Assembly: GCA_019915015.1 (NCBI GenBank)
Contig: JAHBBC010000006.1
Span: 1,116,001 to 1,180,000 of the forward strand
Source: Auriscalpium vulgare
Taxonomy: Eukaryota > Basidiomycota > Agaricomycetes > Russulales > Auriscalpiaceae
Direction: 5' to 3'
DNA length: 64,000 nt
The notes under the pieces were generated by a model. The model saw only the letters and a program-made list of their open reading frames with translations, was not told the DNA's origin and did not search any database. Numbering within the stretch: position 1 is the first letter of the stretch; every line of letters begins with the position of its first letter. Of the stretch, positions 35,922 to 47,433 are shown one piece after another. The position numbers were made by a program, and so were the translations under genes.

Positions 35922-38108
35922 CTAATCGATCAACATGGTCCGTGGGTCTAACCCCCGCGCCGCACGTCGATTGACGACGACATTAGCGTAAGAGCTCATC
36001 GCGTTGCCATAGAAGTACGCTGAATGAGCTAGTAACTCTTGCTCCACGAGACCGAGGACGTCCACGAACATCGAGTTCATGCCCAATTCGTGCCGATCCT
36101 CGATGGTGATGAGATCGCGCAGAAAGATCGCGCCCTGAGATTTGAAGTAGGCCAACGCATCTGGATCTCGTTCGTCGGTGGCAACATAGAATCTGCAAAG
36201 AGTTCAAGTAAAGCGCCTCTTTCAAGATGGTTATCGAGGGCTCACGGGTCGTCTGGCAAGGGTGGCGCGAGTCTCATCAGGTCCGGGTCCGGGTCGACAC
36301 TCAACGTGCCGACCGTGGTCACATTCCCTGAGGCATGCAGGCTCTCAAGGATATACCGCCCAATGTCGAGACGCTGCTTCACGCGTTTGATATGGTCCTC
36401 GGGCGTTTTTTCCGCGACCAAATTCAGCTTGATGACTGACCGGTGGTTAGAAAGTCGCCAGGACCAAGAAGAAAGTGCGCACAGTCCCCGCGCCGCACAT
36501 GCGCTCCCTTCCAGAGTCTTCCTTCCACCAGAGCATGCATCCTGTCGGCCAACTTCCTCCCTAGTATGATCACGATGTCATTCGGAATGACCGCTTCTGT
36601 GACCATTGTGGCAAAATTCGAGCGTGCAGCTGGAGTCGAAAATCGCAAAGCGTCCTGTATAGCAGTGTTAGATGAAGTTGTGCGGATGAATAATACGTAC
36701 GATCCGCACCGTCTGTGTCGCGACGTCAGCGGCTCCCTCGAGGACGACGACATCAGCGTCGATGTGAGCAAAGTCATCCCTCCAACCACGTAAGGACGAC
36801 CTGGGCACCACATGGCGGAGAGGGTAGGCGATTGACTTCGTTCTGCCGCGGACAGAGTGGCCCAGTAAGATCCAAGCACGCGACTTCCGGAATTGAATAC
36901 TTACGCTCCCTCGAACGTATACAGCACCTGCCACCCGTTCTCCTGCAGTAGTTGATCTAATTCCTCGTCACTGGCGTTAAGGGCTACTATGCCATTCTTC
37001 TCCAATAGCCTCCGTGCTCGCGACCATTCCAGGAAGTCTTCTTGGCTCTCGATAAGGGCGCTCTTCAATGTTGCATACACCTTAGTATGGGTGTCAGGCT
37101 CCCATGGCCCAAGCTTCGAGTCACCTGTCGCCTCGTCACCCCCATGCGGTTGCCAGCCGCCAAAAAATTTCATAGAGTCGGTTAGAAAGTCGGCGCGATT
37201 AGCGCCCGAAGCGCCTGTGGGACCACCCGAAGCGCCCGCAGGATCGACCCAAGCGCTAGTGCCGTGCCGTGGACCCTGCACGACATGAAGAGAGGGAAGT
37301 CGCGTTCTGTTGGGCTCGAAAATATCAGGATGTGTGTGGTAGACCTTTCGCGACCACCGGCCGTTGGACGCCTCGTCCAGCGTAGGCGACATGCTGTGGA
37401 GGCGCAGGTAATCAGACACCAAGATCAGGGACTGCGTTCGCTGCAGGTGTGTCAGGTTGAACATGGTGGATATTGGGATGCGCCAGGCGACTTGCTGCTC
37501 GTATGGCAGGTCGTTCCACTGATCGGAGCCAATGGCGGCGCCCTTCATAACCATGGGGGCATACTCCGAACACACCGTCCTAAAACATCATGAGTACGGT
37601 CACAGCAAGCCGTCATGGGAGTTGCGTACAGGTTGTACTCGCAGCTCCGAGCATATACGGATGACGGAATGACTAGCGTACGGTTCAAGAGCTGGGCTTG
37701 GAGTAAACCTGCTTCGATGATGCATCGCATCTGTGGAGAACGTTGAGTGGACAAACTCGTTACATAAGGAGCGCATGTACTGACGTTGTTCCATCCAAGC
37801 TCTAGACTGTAGTCCCGCACAAAAAAACCCTTGGTACGGGATGTGATACGATGCAGTTCATCCAGGCTGAGCTCCTCCGTCCGCTCCATTACTTGAGGTG
37901 GTGGAAACAGCGAGAACGAAGCTCCGGTGCGGGGCTTTAGCAATTTTGGATGTTCAAAGAGGATCAACAATAATTGGAAGGAGACGCCGACCATAACAGC
38001 GGAGGCGAAGAAAATGACTTTAGCCCGGCGTGTGCTTTTTGGCGGAGTGTACCGTGTGGAATGTGATCGACCATCGAGACGAACCAGAGGAAGATAGGTA
38101 TCTGTCAT
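35922..38108 (-). CDS. O-fucosyltransferase-like type II membrane protein
   Basis: The protein starts MTDTYLPLVRLDGRSHSTRY and has one strong membrane anchor, AKVIFFASAVMVGVSFQLLL, in a Golgi-type signal-anchor arrangement. The lumenal part includes RTEELSLDELHRITSRTKGF, LGWNN, MRCIIEAGLLQAQLLNRTLV and QWNDLPYEQQVAWRIPISTM. Downstream come IVIILGRKLADRMHALVEGR and the motif GAHVRRGDC, which matches the HxRRxD loop of GDP-fucose protein O-fucosyltransferases. The end is FYVATDERDPDALAYFKSQG and AYFYGNAMSSYANVVVNRRA, as in GT65/GT68-like proteins. NRT and NLT sequons are present. Five or six exons; an intron probably lies in the 5' untranslated region just upstream of the ATG. Donor sugar and target are unknown in fungi. 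Confidence 0.75.
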
Positions 38109-38904
38109 GGGGAGACGAATTTTGCGTGAGCACCTAGTTGGAGCGGTCAGTACATGAGTGAAAGAGGTGGACTTACCGAAGACGTCGCAGACCTGCTGCG
38201 TTGCCTTGTTACAGACTGTGCAGATCGCGGAAACCAAACCATGTGCCAGGAGAGGTGACCCTGTCAAAAGTTTGGCGCCGAAGGCTACAGAAAGCCTGGC
38301 CCTATGGACTTAACATTCGGAAAGGTCCGGAACAGCCACGATCGCGGACATGCCGGTCAGAGAGCGCTGGGCGGCAACAAACAGACACGGCCAACCTGGA
38401 CCGTGTCTGCCAAGAGCTCCGATCCGGCGGAACGATGATATCGATACCAACGAGTCTTCCAGATGCAGGACATGTGTAGGTCCACGGTGCCATTGTCGGG
38501 GTGTCATTCACGAGTGATTTTCGTGGGCTGCCGGGTGAGTTTATTGTATGTAGCCACGTCGACGTCCACCGCAAATTATGCAAGAGGGACGAGGCGTCTG
38601 CACGCTGGCATATACGGGTTCACCAGCCCGGGCGTCGACGAAACGTTGAAGAAGGCCAAAAGATTGACATGAGGCTGTGAGGTCATCGTCGGCATGGCAA
38701 GTGTCATGGGGTATCTCGTAGATGGACAGGTAAATGGGCAAGTGCCTATATGGCGAAGTGAGTGTGACGTGACCTATCTCCGACCTCCCTCGACTGTTTT
38801 GTGACAGACGGGACATCCCTGTGTTACTCGCGCCCGCACCATGACAGTGCTGCACGTTTCAGATTGTCAATGAAGACCGGTGTTGGAAACTACTGGGATA
38901 CGTA
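38109..38904. other. Intergenic region between VPS41 3' end and fucosyltransferase-like start
   Basis: No gene recognised. The part nearest 38109 looks like a 5' untranslated exon and intron of the fucosyltransferase-like gene, with a GT...CTAG intron of about 45 bp just upstream of its ATG. The rest is spacer and VPS41 3' flank. Confidence 0.45.
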
Positions 38905-41900
38905 CTAAGCAATCTTCCCGCTGATACCCCTAGTCGGCGAGGTGCCGAATGCTACGCTTGCCACAGCAGGGTCTGGAGGTGGAGGTAGATCGTCACCGCC
39001 TTCAGCGCAGCGCGCGTGTACCACATGCCGACAGAGGAAGAGCAATGCAACGGTTGCTGATGTATCTTGCAGGGGCAGATTGCATATTGGACATGGCGTT
39101 TTGGCTAAATCCGGACTATTAGCCAGGGCACGATAACAGTCAGGAAAAAACTCACCAGTGAGGAAAAAGCCACTGCTTTGATCGCGGTGCAACTGCTTAG
39201 CGAGGTCCGAGCTGTCTCCGTTTAAAATGGCTTGGCAACCATCCAGTAAAGAAATTTGAAGATTGAAATCGTGCAAGATCTTGATCAGGGCAGGCTTCAG
39301 CCCCGGAATCTCAAGACCATTCTTGATACGACGAATCAAACGAATGGGATCAATTTCTGCGCCGACGTTTTCGAGTAGGCCTCGAATAAATGCTATCAAG
39401 TCGAGACAGTTAATATATTGTGTCTGCAAGAGGGATAAATGCATACGTGGCCGCGTTTCGGAATACTTCAGAAGATCCTCCCACAGGTCGTCATCATTTT
39501 GCTCTTTGGCAAAATCAATGGCCTGCGGCAGGAAGGTAAGCGGCGTGTAGTTCAGATCCGTAGATGACTTACACGGTTGACATCCCCGAGACGATCGATG
39601 ATGAGGTACAGAGCCTTCTTGTTATTGCCCATTCGGCCCAGGAGGAAGACCATCTCCGGGACGAGGTCGCGCTCCGTACAAACATCGTAGGCCTTGAATC
39701 ACGTGATTAGTACAAAACGGCATGAACTGGACGCGTCTGTCACCTCTTCGAGACTGTAGTAATTACTAGCACGGAGAAAATCAATGAGCTTTGAGGTTGC
39801 GTATTCGGCATACAGCTTGACCAGCGGGTCAGCAAACGTGGCAGCAATATGCGGATCCTTCTCGAACAGGGCGTCGAGATATAGGAAAAGATAATATGGT
39901 CGACTCTGCAGTTGCTGGACAACACGCGCGATCTAGAATGAACAATTAGTGGTTCAGACTCGCAAGACAGGGAGAGCTTGTTACTGGGATGGAATGAGTG
40001 TGGTCAACCAGAAGCGTAATGGCTGCGCCGCGGGTGTCCTCCTCTTCGTGACCTTCTTTCTTGCGCTTCTCTATCAACTCTTGGTCGAATTCGACAAGCA
40101 GGAGCGCCTGATCTTGGACAGCCGTGAAGAGGTTATTTTCCCGAATCAAGTCGAAAACGTTTGTCCGCCTCAACCTCAGCAAGAACGGCAGAGCCTTTGC
40201 AGGTTGTCGGATTGCAGTGTATCTGTGCAGGTAGGTGAGCGTGCGCTGGGTAAGCGACTCAAACGAAGACTTACAACTCCGCCAGACATTCCATCAAGAT
40301 CACAGTTTCGGGAGTCGCATGTGTAGCAGGGGATGTTGACGAAGTTGAAGCCGATCGGTCGAGTTCAGATTGCATAGCAACAATGACAGCAGACGTGTCA
40401 TAGATATCTTTCGGCCACTCATGAATGGTGCGTTGAAGAGCCTCACACAATCGGTTCATCAGGCTGGAATAGGAGCGCAGACTAAGAGTACATACCTGTC
40501 TGTCGTTGGCAAGGAAGTGCGCCAAAATCATCTCATAAACGAGATGGCCCAGTCGTGGAGTGTCAGTAGGGACGTGTGGAATGATAGCCTACAAAACAAC
40601 GGTCAGACATCCCTAGGACGGCAGCAGTGGGAGAGCAAACCTGAAGATGCTGCTTCTGGGCGAACACAAAGATCCAGTCCTCCCAGCGCTTCACGTCCTG
40701 GCCACAGACCTTTGGACAAAGTTTGGCCGCCTTCGCGAAGTCGCCCTCTCCAATAAGATGCTCGATGTACTTCTGACCGATTTCAACAGCGTCTACTGCT
40801 CCGGCACCCGCCTCGCCTTCGAGCAGCTCCAGTTGTTCGAGGGCTTCCTCATACCGCTTCCGCTCCACTAGCCAAGCGATGTGATCCTTCCGATCCCTAG
40901 GCCGTACGAGAATCACATCTCGGGGGCTCAGGACCACGTAGGCTCTCGTTTGTCCGGCATCATCAGGGTCGGCTTCGGCCAAAACGTAGTCGTTGCAGCT
41001 CCATGACTGGTATCCGGCCACCGTGAGCGCGTCCGCAGCAAGTTCCTCACCTGCCCGAGACACTATGCGTAGTTCGGGTCGCTCGGCAGCTTTCCGCGCT
41101 TGTACCGTGCGATCCTCGGTGGCCTCGTTCTTGAATGAGGTGTCGGGCGGGGAATATGCTATAACTAGCAGCGAGGTGGGAACAGGAACCCTTGAGGAAG
41201 TTGTGGACGTGCTGACACTGCGCTGATGGGCAGGAATGGCGGTGGACGCAGTAGGGGACAGGTGAGGCACAATACCCGCAATCATGCAGTCTAGCTGGAA
41301 GACGGCAGTGATTTCTACGATTAATGGAGGGAGGTTGGCAGTGGCGGAAGAATTGGTATTCCTTGGACGTCCGCGGATGCGAGCGACCTTAATCACATCG
41401 GCCCACGCGATCAGGAGCGTAGAATCGTCTTGCCAGTGAAGAGTGCACTTGAAGAGATCCGGGCGAGGGCTTTCTGCTTGTCGTTCAATGAAAGTGATTC
41501 TCGTCTGGGAGGTGGTGTCGTACACTTTGACTCCCTTCAAGCAGTAAGTGAGTCTAGGGAAGTGCGGTCAGAGGAAGCAGCGATTACCAGGTCATTCGCC
41601 CACGCAATGAGCCGCCCTCGCCACCGAACTTGCCATACCGGACCCTCGCCAGAGTGCAGCACGGTTTCCTTGTGGCCCAACCAACCCTTTTCGTGCTGAA
41701 CAAGTGTTCCAGCCATTCCACCACACACGAATGCCCGCGAACCCTTCTTTGAAAAGGCTGGCTCCAACGCCAGACTGCGTATAGGACGTTTGAAGTCGAA
41801 AATGTACAGCTCAGGCGTGGACAAGGAATGTATGACGACCTGTCCTGATAACCAATGGGCGACGTGAATGTAAGAAGTTATGAGCATCCTCTTACCGTCG

Positions 41901-42593
41901 ATGGAGGCTGTTCCGATGAAGTCACCTGTGCTGTCCATGCACATGTCAACGATAGAAGCCGAGTGCGGCTTGAACGACTTGACGCGTGTGCCAGACAGAT
42001 CCAGGACATGCACAATGCCCGAATGTGTGCCGAGTGCCTGTTGATCCCTCGTTAGAGAGTAGGATTGAGGTCGCAAAACACAAAAGCCCCACCATGAGTT
42101 TGTTGGAGATGGCCAGAGCAGACGCGGAGTCCTTCTTGAAGAGATCCGGCAGTGAACCGCCGATACGTTCGTACTTCAGCGCGGGCTCGTCGTCTTCGTC
42201 ATCTTCGTCTTCATCGTCTTCATCGTCGTCATCGTCGTCGTCGTCGTCGTCGTCTTGATCTTCTCGTTCGTCCGTATCTTCGTCCTCGTCTGCATCTACA
42301 ACCTCATTGCCCTCGTCCTCCCCTTGTGGTCCTGTTTCGTCACCGCCTCTCGCAGCTGACTCAGAATTCGCGGCCTCCTCATTGATGATGGCAGTAAAAG
42401 GACGTTTTGAGAAGTCGCTTGGTGTGTGGTTGTGGCCGTTGATGGCAACTTCGTCAGACGGGTGCCCAGCTTCGGCAGAGAGGTCGGGACTTTGGGTTAA
42501 CGGTGCTGTGTCTGCCGCCTTCTCGTCAATATGGTCAGGCGGATGTGCAGAAGTATCCAGATCTCCGCTGGCCGTGCCTCCTTCCGAAGACAT
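38905..42593 (-). CDS. VPS41: Vacuolar protein sorting protein VPS41, HOPS complex subunit
   Basis: VPS41 is the HOPS tether subunit for vacuole fusion and AP-3 transport. The N-terminal 150 residues are low complexity with a long aspartate run. Then the beta-propeller: ALGTHSGIVHVLDLSGTRVK, DMCMDSTGDFIGTASIDG, FKRPIRSLALEPAFSKKGSR, AFVCGGMAGTLVQHEKGWLG, GEGPVWQVRWRGRLIAWAND and GVKVYDTTSQTRITFIERQA. The alpha-solenoid follows (IAWLVERKRYEEALEQLELL, KYIEHLIGEGDFAKAAKLCP, WEDWIFVFAQKQHLQ, PYYLFLYLDALFEKDP, LVPEMVFLLGRMGNNKKALY). The C-terminal RING-H2-like motif is CPICNLPLQDTSATVALLFL...CRHVVHARC. About a dozen exons. All VPS41 landmarks are present, including the clathrin-repeat region. Confidence 0.95.
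42181..42258. repeat. GTC/TCN trinucleotide microsatellite coding for poly-Asp
   Basis: A run of TCG, TCT, TCA and GTC units on the plus strand encodes an Asp/Glu run (more than 20 acidic residues) in the N-terminal region of VPS41 on the minus strand. The purest part, at 42222-42254, is repeated GTC. Such runs are prone to length change. Confidence 0.85.
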
Positions 42594-42789
42594 GGCGATG
42601 TGAAGGACACAAAGAGCGGTCAGTGGACGGCGCAGCCTGAGCGCGACGCAGACTGACGCAGACTTGCGGGGTGCGATTGGATTGTGTAAGCGACCGCCGA
42701 GTTGGCGCGCCCGGGCCAGCAAAGGCCAACCCAACTCGACTTACTCGCAGTCGTACGCGTGTCTGGCTCTTCCCTCTACGATATTGACC

Positions 42790-43392
42790 ATGTCGGCCCC
42801 TGGGAACTCAGGTGGTGACAAGGCCACATTTGAGGGTATTCGCCGAATATCACAATCCTCGTCAGTGCTCATTCGCTCTACGTGCTCAAGCTTCGAACTC
42901 AGGCGCTTCACAAAGGATACCGGCATTCGGTCTGAGCGCCATTTGTGAGTATTTCTATTTGATCCTCCAACCAGAAATGTGCTTGACGGCCATGCTTCCT
43001 AGTCTTTACGTCTGCGTTCACGCGTCCGGACCTGCGTGCGCGGACGTACACACCACCCTTCATCATACGCATGGGCTTCGGTGCCATCTTCGCGGGAGCC
43101 GGTTACATCCTGGCTTCCGGCGATTCGAAAAATGGGAGTGGTGTTGCAACAGGTACGACCTCATCTTTTTACATAGCAGAGAGAGATCACACATGGCTTC
43201 TGACATTTGCAACCCTGGCATGCTGTAGCGTGGTCCCTCAGTTACTTCGTTGTAGAGCAATTTACCCAAGGTCTTCAGCGGTCTCTCCGTCTCCCACGGA
43301 GCAGACTGTCCGTGGTTCTTTCTGGTGCGGCAGCTTCGACAGCTGTGCTTTATGGAGCAGAGCACTATGTCTTTGATAGCGAGGATGATTAG
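42790..43392 (+). CDS. Aim19-like small membrane protein, probably mitochondrial
   Basis: Four spliced exons give about 140 residues. The start is MSAPGNSGGDKATFEG, joined by a 55-bp intron to ASNSGASQRIPAFGLSAI. Two hydrophobic blocks follow: IIRMGFGAIFAGAGYILASG and TAWSLSYFVVEQFTQG, then LSVVLSGAAASTAVLYGAEH and the end YVFDSEDD. The pattern 'Gly-rich membrane helix, SGDxxNGSG, AWSLxY, LR...R...VLS...A.AVLYG' matches Aim19 (altered inheritance of mitochondria 19). The first intron was chosen because only it brings the hydrophobic frame in register; other readings give unlike sequence. It is divergent from VPS41, with 196 bp between the starts. Function of Aim19 is not known beyond a mitochondrial-inheritance phenotype in yeast. 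Confidence 0.62.
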
Positions 43393-43505
43393 CGGCAGCC
43401 ATAATGTTAAGTTTGCGAATGCAAGTCCTTCTGTACCGCCAATTGAGATAACACATGTTTGTTCGTCTATACATATTCTATACACCCACTCACATTATTG
43501 CCTCG

Positions 43506-46500
43506 TCACAGCCCTTTCCACTCAAATGCCTTCTGAAGGGTCAATGTGCCCACAAGGGGCAATTCCTGAGAGCTCCCGCCGACAGACACGGTGTAGCTGC
43601 CCTTATCCACCGTCCATCGCGCCAAACTCTCGTTCCAGTACGACACGGCGTATTTGTCCAATGCAAGCTTCACCGACTGGCTCTCGCCCGGAGCCAGTGG
43701 GATCTTCGCGAAAGCTTTCAGCGTCAACGGCGGATGCGTCAGGTCGGAGGTTGTCGGCCAAGAGACGTATAGTTGCACGACCTCCGAACCCGCGACTGTC
43801 CCGGCATTGGTCACCGTGACGGAGACGGCGGCTTCAATATCGCTCCCGGTGAAAGAAGGTTCTGATATGACCAAGTCAGAGTATTTGAAGGACGTGTAGG
43901 ACAAGCCATGGCTGGTTCATATCGTTGAGTATATGTGCATGTCGTGACGATGTAAGGCACGCACCCGAAAGGCCACAGAGGGGTGATGTTGCGATGCTGA
44001 TAGTGTTTGTAGCCCACAAAGATGCCCTCTCCATATCGAACCTAAGTGTTGGGTTGTCACTTCCAGCCCGGTGCGATCTGCATTCAGGTACCCACTTTTC
44101 CATCCTCTATGTTGAAATGGCCGTGCGAGGGAACATCTTCCAGCCTCTTGGGGAACGTCAAGGACAGCTTGCCGGAAGGGTTGATCTTGCCGAATAGCAC
44201 GTCTGCAATGGCATCACCTGTAGCGTTGCCCAGATACCACGAATGCACAATACTATGGACTGAGTCTGCCCACGGCATAGTGATCGCCGATCCCTGATGT
44301 CAATGAGCTCTATGTGATAACAATAGGTAAGGCAGAGCGCTCACAGACTCTGTCACGACGACTGTTTTCGAGTTGACTTCAGATACTTTTTGGATTAACT
44401 CATCCGTGCGTCCGGGAAGAGCCAACGTCGTGCGATCATATCCCTCAGTCTCCCTGCACAGGACAGTCAACCATCCGACACTTCGCTATCGTGGCGAATG
44501 CACTGACCAGTCGGCATTGAGCCCCACAACAGCGATGACCGCGTCCGCGTCCTTCGCCAATTTGAGCGCACTCTCCAAGACCTCGTCAGGGTTCTGTACT
44601 TCAGCGCCTCCGAGGCGGACGCCGGCATTTGCGTCCATGAGAGCCTCATCGGGGTCACTGTCTGCCGGTCCGCGGACGTTGCAGAATTCGACATAAATTG
44701 AGTGCGCTTTGCCAGCCTTCAAATCAACGATGCCCGTCTCCTCCAGTGTTCCGTTGCCAAAGAACTCCTCCCCGCGACGTTGACGCGTCCAGTTGTCAAT
44801 GACAAGTTTGTCGTCTACCCATAGCTTAAAGACTACGTGAGCACAGGACAGATGCTTTGCGCACGGACACACCTTGGCCCGGCCCGACACAGTGAGGCCA
44901 AACTGGAACTTGGTGTCATGCTCCCGGGGCTTGAGCTGTCCGCGAAGCCGCAGTGTCCAACGAGTAGTGATCCCCTCTGGCGCAGAAAGGCTGACGAAGA
45001 TGCGTGTCTCGTCAATGACCCGCGTTGCGAATGGCTCTTCGACGACGACCATGCTCTCGTCCGACTCGTGCTTGTGCCACGTGCCATACCAGCCTCTTTC
45101 GCCCTTGTCCGTCACAAGATCAAAATCCAGCGAGGGGAGGGTCATGAAAGCTGACATTTCCGTCAGCACAGCAGACGCGGAACTGCCTAGATCAACGAAC
45201 CGCGTGCACCCTCGCTATAAGTCACCTCAACGTCCTTGCCCAATGCATTAACGATTCCGTCATAGGGGGAGACGAAGTAAGATGGCTTCAGGGCCGCAGA
45301 TCCTCCGCCAGAGAGGACCAGGGCCTTCGCATTGCCACCGATGATCGCGACCTTCTTCAAGCTCTTGGCTTCCAGCGGCAGGAGGTTGGTGTCATTCTTC
45401 AAAAGAACGATAGACTGCGCGGCGACCTTGCGTATAAGCACCTTGTCTTCTTCGCTCTCGCGCGTATACTCTTGACCGTCGCCGTCAAGAATCTAGGATG
45501 GGCTCAATTAGCTACGCAGTACCACTTAGTCCCAGAGTGCATATGGCTACCTCTGGCGCCCCCTTCGCGCATTTCTGCACGAGCTGAAGGACATTCCGTG
45601 CGCGCTCCTTGATCGTCCGCACAGTGACCTTCTTCGCTAGTATCGATCTGTTGACGAATTCGTAATTCCTCCATTTGTTAATTCCCGGCATCTCAAGATC
45701 CAGGCCAGCGTTGATGCCATGGTCAACGCTATACGTGCCAAACCTGATTCATAACGAGGTAAGGCAAATAATCCATGGTGGTTTGCAAAAACGATGTCTT
45801 ACCAGTCACTCATAACCATCCCCTCGAATCCCCACTCTTTGCGTAGAATATCCCGCAAGATGCGTGGATTCTCGCAGACGTGGATACCATTGACACGGTT
45901 ATAACTGCAATCGTGTTAGCTTTTGAATCGCAAAAGCAACTTGTGACGCACGCCGTCATGATAGACCAAGGTTTTGCGAACCTCTGGGCCAACATGAATG
46001 GTAACAGGTATACTTCCCGCAGTGCTCTCTCGGAGATGACGCTGTCATATCCAAAGCGCTCATTCTCCTTGTCATTACCACTGGGTAGAGGGAGATGTCA
46101 ACAAATGAGCTTCTCTTTATACGCTTGACATACACGAAATGTTTGATCGCCACGCCAACACCAGCACTCTGCACGCCGTTCACGTACGCTGATGCGATGA
46201 GGCCCGAAAGCAGAGGATCCTCGGAGAAACTCTCGAAGCTCTGAGAACTGAGTTGAGGTGAAATCTAATCAGAGCATATAAAGACTTACTCGACCTCCTA
46301 GGGGGTTCTAGATTGCATTTAGTACACGTGTGCGATAATCGGAGCATCTTTACTCACACGCTGGATATTGACCGTAGGCGCAAGGATGATGGAAGCAGCG
46401 CGGAGTTTGGCCTCCGCTGCGAGAAGCTTTGAACCAACTTCGTGAAGAAGCGAAGGATCCCAGGTAGACCCGAGAGCAGTAGCAGACTGATGGCGATGTC

Positions 46501-46951
46501 AGGCTGTGGGGAAATGGATCCTTAAGAGCGCAGCAAACTTACAGGGAGACATTTCGCCGGTGTACCCATGAAGAAGTGGTTCCCGCGTATGCCTGGGACG
46601 GGTTAGCATCTGCTAACGGCTCGCACGAGGTTACTCACCATTGGGACCGTCGCTGACCTGCAAGGAAGCAAAGCAGCGTACGTTAGCGACCCTCAAATAA
46701 GCATAGGCGACGGGAGGCGCGATGGTAACAAAACGATTGAAAGACATCCGTAGGATGCCATTGTATAATTGCGAGAAACCCTCGTGAGACCTCAGGAACG
46801 AAAGACACACCTTGACCGCGGGGATACCCAGACGCGGAACCGCGTGTGTATGCCAAAACCCAACCCCAGCTATGAGCGCAATCGCCTCCTCCGTCTTCAA
46901 CATCTCAACGATCTCGTCGAGATCCGCGTTGGCGAAATCCGAGGCAGGCAT
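43506..46951 (-). CDS. GH3 beta-glucosidase with PA14 domain, intracellular type
   Basis: This is a family 3 beta-glucosidase without a signal peptide ([20 protein letters not shown]), so probably cytosolic. The first domain shows [38 protein letters not shown] and [20 protein letters not shown]. Next are [21 protein letters not shown] sequence, and the nucleophile Asp in [20 protein letters not shown]. The (alpha/beta)6 domain has [20 protein letters not shown] and [23 protein letters not shown]14 insert follows ([40 protein letters not shown]). Then come [29 protein letters not shown], and the fibronectin-III-like end [20 protein letters not shown]...KAFEWKGL. About twelve exons. It likely hydrolyses cellobiose or other beta-glucosides imported by the cell. 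Confidence 0.94.
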
Positions 46952-47433
46952 TTGAGCAGAAAATGAAGACAGTAAGGCGCGAGGAAGACGAGTCTACCCA
47001 GGGTCGCGAAGATGAGCGAACGTAGGAGGGGGGAAAATGGGGAAGGGCGGCATGAGATGGAACGGTTATATAAATACGGACATGGAGTCTGGGGAAGCTC
47101 GTATCCCCGCACCGGGGGATACTGCACGTGCGGATCAAATATCCGATGATTTCCCGTCCATACCCTTAAAAATCCTACACCGCTCCCGGTTCTTGCGGCC
47201 AGCGCAGCTGGCGATCGCAAAGCCGGATGACAAGAATCAGAGACAGACATGTGCCGACGAAAAAAGGCACGCTCGGAAGCCGAGAGAATATTAACTTGAC
47301 GAACTGATACTATGAGAGTAAGGTGACATGAGTACTATAGACATACGATGAAGACAGCCCAAGCAATCAGAGCGCACACTGGGAGAAACCCGGGTCAGAT
47401 CAACACGGTCACAAGATAGAATACACCACGCAC
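46952..47433. other. Intergenic region upstream of the beta-glucosidase
   Basis: No gene recognised in 482 bp. The GH3 promoter includes the minus-strand TATA-like sequence TATATAA near 47066-47073 (plus strand reads ttatataaat), about 120 bp before the ATG. Confidence 0.5.
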
